Below are positions 61,449 to 64,000 of a stretch of DNA of 64,000 nt, piece by piece (the stretch's first letter is position 1; each line of letters starts with the position of its first letter). Below the pieces are notes generated by a model. It searched no databases. It was given only the letters and a program-made list of their open reading frames with translations, and had not been told where the DNA came from. Position numbers and translations under genes: made by a program. The stretch spans positions 124,001 through 188,000 of the forward strand of contig DGIS01000010.1 in the NCBI GenBank assembly GCA_002386525.1, in the 5' to 3' direction. This DNA is from Sphingobacterium sp. UBA4616. Lineage in GTDB: Bacteria > Bacteroidota > Bacteroidia > Sphingobacteriales > Sphingobacteriaceae.

Positions 61449-61748
61449 ATGAATACACGAATTGGATTAATGATCACAGCAGCAGCTGGTGTTGCTGCAT
61501 TTATTTACAGCCGTTGGAAAAAACGATTTGTAAATATCAATACGGAGAAAGACCATCAACACGAAAAGAGCAATCTATCCTATCCACCTAAATGGCACAA
61601 TCAAATCAAAAACCTTCCAGACATAGATGCTGCAGATATTGTTTCGTTGCAGTATGCTAATTCATCCATATCTTCCAACAGTAATGAGGTTGCACAAAAC
61701 CTCGCTAAACATGTGCCCTACCACCAAAGAGGTAAAAGGCATCACTAG
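61449..61748 (+). CDS. Small unknown protein with one N-terminal membrane helix
   Basis: 99 residues from ATG 61449 (MNTRIGLMITAAAGVAAFIYSRWKK); the open frame begins 70 codons earlier, but that part lacks protein character and overlaps the HTCS promoter region. One hydrophobic helix at ~5-20 is followed by a basic stop-transfer and a short, polar, low-complexity tail ending in HQRGKRHH. No family was recognised. It lies divergent from the HTCS gene and convergent with the amidohydrolase (10-base gap). Confidence 0.55.
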   Translation: MNTRIGLMITAAAGVAAFIYSRWKKRFVNINTEKDHQHEKSNLSYPPKWHNQIKNLPDIDAADIVSLQYANSSISSNSNEVAQNLAKHVPYHQRGKRHH

Positions 61749-61758
61749 GAGGATTACG

Positions 61759-63510
61759 TTAAAGAGAATTAAAAGGGTTCTCTAAATCTCGCTTAAAAAC
61801 TGACTTGCCTTCTTTGATCGTTTCTACAACGATGATATCTCTTAATTTTAGAGGATCTATTGTTAACGGATTCTGATTCAAAATAACCAGGTCGGCTAAC
61901 TTCCCTACCTTCAGAGACCCTTTACTTTTTTCCTCTTGGTATTGATACGCCGCATTTATCGTAATTGCTTTTAACGCATCCCATACGCTAATACGTTCTC
62001 CTGGCCCTAATACCATTCCGCTCCGCGTTATACGGTTGACAGCGGCGTACACCCCAGTCATTAAATCAGGTGGTGTTACAGGACTATCATGATGGATAGT
62101 AAAAAGTATTCCAGCAGTTTTTGCTGATTGCGCGGGACTTATAAAAGAGGCACGTTTTGGGCCAAAAACACTTTGATAATGCCAGTCGCCCCACAAATAT
62201 ACATGGGATGAAAAATAAGACGGTATAACGCCAATTTTTTTTATCTTAGTGATATGATCAGGTCTGCTGTTTTGCACGTGTATTAACGTCGCTCTGAGTT
62301 CGGGCTTGTAAACCCCTTTATTTTTCAGTTTTTCGATCACCCGAATCGCCTGATCAATAGCCGCATCACCATTGACGTGGAGTTGCGCCGTAATATCGTG
62401 TGAAAATATTGTTTTCAGATCATTGTATAGAGCTTCGTCCGAAAATATTGGAAAGCCTTTATAATCTGTCGACTGGCCTTGTGGAGGAACGAGATAGGGT
62501 GCTGTTAACCACGCTGTTTTTCCCTGCGGAGAACCATCGTTTGAAAATTTAAAACCGCCAAATTTCAAACGCTTTTCGTATATCATATAATTAGATTTAA
62601 AGGAATTCCAATCTGACTTGTTGGCTTCGAAATCTGGAAAATAGATCACGTCTGCCTTAAGAAGATTTTTTGAAGCGGCTTCTTTTAAGAGTTCAATATT
62701 CCCTCCCATCGAACGCCCGTCGCAGATCGTTGTCTGACCATAACTAAGCCACTCGTCTTGCGCTTTAACAAAATCTTTAAGCGATTGAGATAGTTCGTCT
62801 TTAGCCTCTCTGGGCTTGGGCAACAAGGCTGTCAGCTTTATTAATGCCGCAAAGGAGGCATTTTCTTCCAACTTACCATTTAAGCGATTATCGGAACTTC
62901 GCCCGTAATGCCCTCCCTCTGGATCCTTGACGTTTTCTGTAATATTTAGCAAGGTTAGCATAGCGCTATTAACAACACTCGCATGACCAGAAGAATGGAT
63001 GACAATAATAGGATGTGTAGTGCTAACCGCATCTAGTTCCTGACGGGTAGGATGACGATGTTCATGCATAATAGCATCGTCATAGCCGTTTCCCAATATT
63101 GGCGCAACAGATCCGGGTTTCATCCGATCTATTACCATTTTTAATGTCTTTTGAAGATCCGGCATGGAATTTACGGTTCCATAAGGGCTTGGAGAAAGAT
63201 CTATTGCTTGTTCCATCCCGGCTCTTGAAGTGATATGCCCATGAGCATCAATAAAACCAGGAAGTAGGGTTTTACCCTTTAAATCAATTCGCTTTGTATT
63301 GTCTTTTATGTAGTTATCCGCTTCCTTTTGGCTTCCAACAAAAATGATTTTACTTTCCTTTAATACTAGAGCTTCTGCTTCCGGAAAATCCTCTTCCATC
63401 GTAACAATATTTCCGCCGAAATATACAACATCTCCTTTTTGCTGATTACTCTTACAGCCTAAAAAAATTAAGAAAAAAAGGAAAATGATTACGTTTCTAA
63501 TTGTTTCCAT
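61759..63510 (-). CDS. YtcJ-like amidohydrolase lipoprotein
   Basis: 583 residues. Lipobox FFLIFLGCKSNQ, so exported and lipid-anchored. TIM-barrel amidohydrolase_3 features: PGFIDAHGHITSRAG (HxH metal site), IVIHSSGHASVVNS, FSNDGSPQGKTAWL, AQLHVNGDAAIDQAIRVIE (His/Asp), and FTIHHDSPVTPPDLMTGVYAAVNR. The C-terminal composite beta domain reads GSLKVGKLADLVILNQNPL. The YtcJ family resembles N-substituted formamide deformylase but its substrates are mostly unknown. A 10-3-10 palindrome lies 27-49 bases upstream of the start codon. Confidence 0.92.
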   Translation of the reverse strand: METIRNVIIFLFFLIFLGCKSNQQKGDVVYFGGNIVTMEEDFPEAEALVLKESKIIFVGSQKEADNYIKDNTKRIDLKGKTLLPGFIDAHGHITSRAGMEQAIDLSPSPYGTVNSMPDLQKTLKMVIDRMKPGSVAPILGNGYDDAIMHEHRHPTRQELDAVSTTHPIIVIHSSGHASVVNSAMLTLLNITENVKDPEGGHYGRSSDNRLNGKLEENASFAALIKLTALLPKPREAKDELSQSLKDFVKAQDEWLSYGQTTICDGRSMGGNIELLKEAASKNLLKADVIYFPDFEANKSDWNSFKSNYMIYEKRLKFGGFKFSNDGSPQGKTAWLTAPYLVPPQGQSTDYKGFPIFSDEALYNDLKTIFSHDITAQLHVNGDAAIDQAIRVIEKLKNKGVYKPELRATLIHVQNSRPDHITKIKKIGVIPSYFSSHVYLWGDWHYQSVFGPKRASFISPAQSAKTAGILFTIHHDSPVTPPDLMTGVYAAVNRITRSGMVLGPGERISVWDALKAITINAAYQYQEEKSKGSLKVGKLADLVILNQNPLTIDPLKLRDIIVVETIKEGKSVFKRDLENPFNSL

Positions 63511-63536
63511 GTGACCGGTTAATAATGTTTTCTAAT

Positions 63537-63559
63537 AACAATGAAGTATCTTCATTGTT
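63537..63559. promoter_or_regulatory. Palindromic operator candidate upstream of the amidohydrolase
   Basis: AACAATGAAG-TAT-CTTCATTGTT: 10-base perfect arms with a 3-base spacer, 27-49 bases upstream of the start at 63510. Further TAATAACA / TGTTATTA repeats flank it. There is no T-tract; an operator is more likely than a terminator. Confidence 0.45.
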
Positions 63560-63684
63560 TTAATGTTATTAAAACGACCAATCTACAAACGGAAATTTAA
63601 CTATTGAATGGCGATATTAGTTGGGTCCTTCAAGTTAAAAAAAGTGATTTTACAACAAACGCTTAACGAGATCTATATCTTTAA

Positions 63685-64000
63685 CTAAAGCAAGATTGGT
63701 AGCAATTGATCTAAACTGTCTATCTGTAGAAAACTACTCGGCTTTATTTCATCGCTTGCTTGTTCATGGGACCACGTTACGTGATACGGAATATGTATTG
63801 CCTGTCCGCCAATTTCCAAAACGGGTAGAATATCGGAATTTATTGAATTTCCTATCATCATGAAATTCTCGGCCGGACATTCAATTTTGCTTAATAATTT
63901 CGTATAATCCTCACTTTTTTTGTTACTCATAATCTCAACATGATGAAAATATTTTTGAAGAGGCGAATTCTTCAACTTTCTTTCCTGATCCAACAGATCG
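63685..64000 (-). CDS. HAD-superfamily hydrolase, C-terminal part (5' end outside window)
   Basis: The frame is open to the last base of the window; ~105 C-terminal residues are present. DLLDQERKLKNSPLQKYFHHVEIMSNKKSEDYTKLL contains the motif III Lys of HAD enzymes (SNKKSED), and FMMIGNSINSDILPVLEIGGQAIHIP is motif IV (GNSxxSD, where the acidic residue binds Mg2+). The pattern is that of YjjG/phosphoglycolate phosphatase-like HAD proteins. The nucleophile Asp lies outside the window, so activity is presumed. Its C-terminus faces the amidohydrolase gene, on the same strand, with a 174-base gap and an operator candidate between them. Confidence 0.85.
   Translation of the reverse strand, partial: DLLDQERKLKNSPLQKYFHHVEIMSNKKSEDYTKLLSKIECPAENFMMIGNSINSDILPVLEIGGQAIHIPYHVTWSHEQASDEIKPSSFLQIDSLDQLLPILL

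Noticed and set aside
1..64000. tRNA, rRNA, CRISPR arrays, transposases, integrases, prophage genes
   Set aside because: Looked for and not seen; gene debris at 32.3 and 45.1-45.9 kb is not flanked by recognisable mobile-element ends.

Overview
The window reads as chromosomal DNA of a Bacteroidota bacterium, most likely Sphingobacteriaceae and close to Sphingobacterium. This rests on a SusC/SusD polysaccharide utilisation locus with a one-protein hybrid two-component regulator, frequent TAnnTTTG-type -7 promoter boxes, A-rich rather than Shine-Dalgarno start regions, a CzcA-TolC fused efflux pump and many PAS histidine kinases. The genus is an inference. No rRNA, tRNA, CRISPR array, insertion sequence or prophage was seen.

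Layout. 1-619: C-terminal end of a TonB-dependent receptor. 0.9-4.1 kb: serine hydrolase and a PAS histidine kinase. 4.2-7.8 kb: four-gene oxidoreductase cluster (DoxX, DsbA-like, SDR, Zn alcohol dehydrogenase) divergent from an HxlR regulator, with clear operators. 8.1-10.3 kb: cold-shock protein, then a YCII protein paired with an ECF42-type sigma factor. 10.4-12.8 kb: a second PAS kinase, paralogous to the first, convergent with a single-domain response regulator. 13-18.7 kb: aldehyde dehydrogenase, DJ-1/PfpI protein, VIT family transporter, DUF3592 protein, lipoprotein, RidA-like protein. 18.8-22.3 kb: Crp/Fnr regulator and a hybrid kinase broken by one extra base in an A7 run. 22.5-32.2 kb: an eight-gene collinear unit joining heavy-metal RND efflux (CzcA fused to TolC, plus adaptor) to a thioredoxin, ApbE flavin transferase, Cys-tailed DUF4266 lipoprotein, DUF3570 protein and PAP2 phosphatase; this is the best candidate for an under-described system. 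32.3-33.1 kb: a chimeric pseudogene made from two different genes. 33.2-40.7 kb: AraC regulator divergent from two oxidoreductases, a CHASE3 hybrid kinase, and an aldo/keto reductase-AraC pair. 40.8-44.9 kb: two unknown membrane proteins, an alpha/beta hydrolase and an SMP-30 protein. 45.1-45.9 kb: gene debris (kinase tail, short-chain dehydrogenase tail) around an intact response regulator.

45.9-61.2 kb is a compact PUL on the minus strand: HTCS sensor, then GH31 alpha-xylosidase-like enzyme, SusC, SusD, surface lipoprotein and GH2 beta-galactosidase-like enzyme. The enzyme pair fits removal of the Gal-Xyl side chains of xyloglucan oligosaccharides, but no backbone endoglucanase is present. 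A pair of direct repeats before the GH31 promoter is a likely HTCS operator. The window closes with a small protein, an amidohydrolase lipoprotein and the end of a HAD-type protein.

Two themes run through the window: dense signal transduction, and short perfect palindromes overlapping -7 boxes. At four genes the -7 box lies only 4-7 bases before the start codon, suggesting leaderless messages. Functions are assigned by reading motifs, without database searches.
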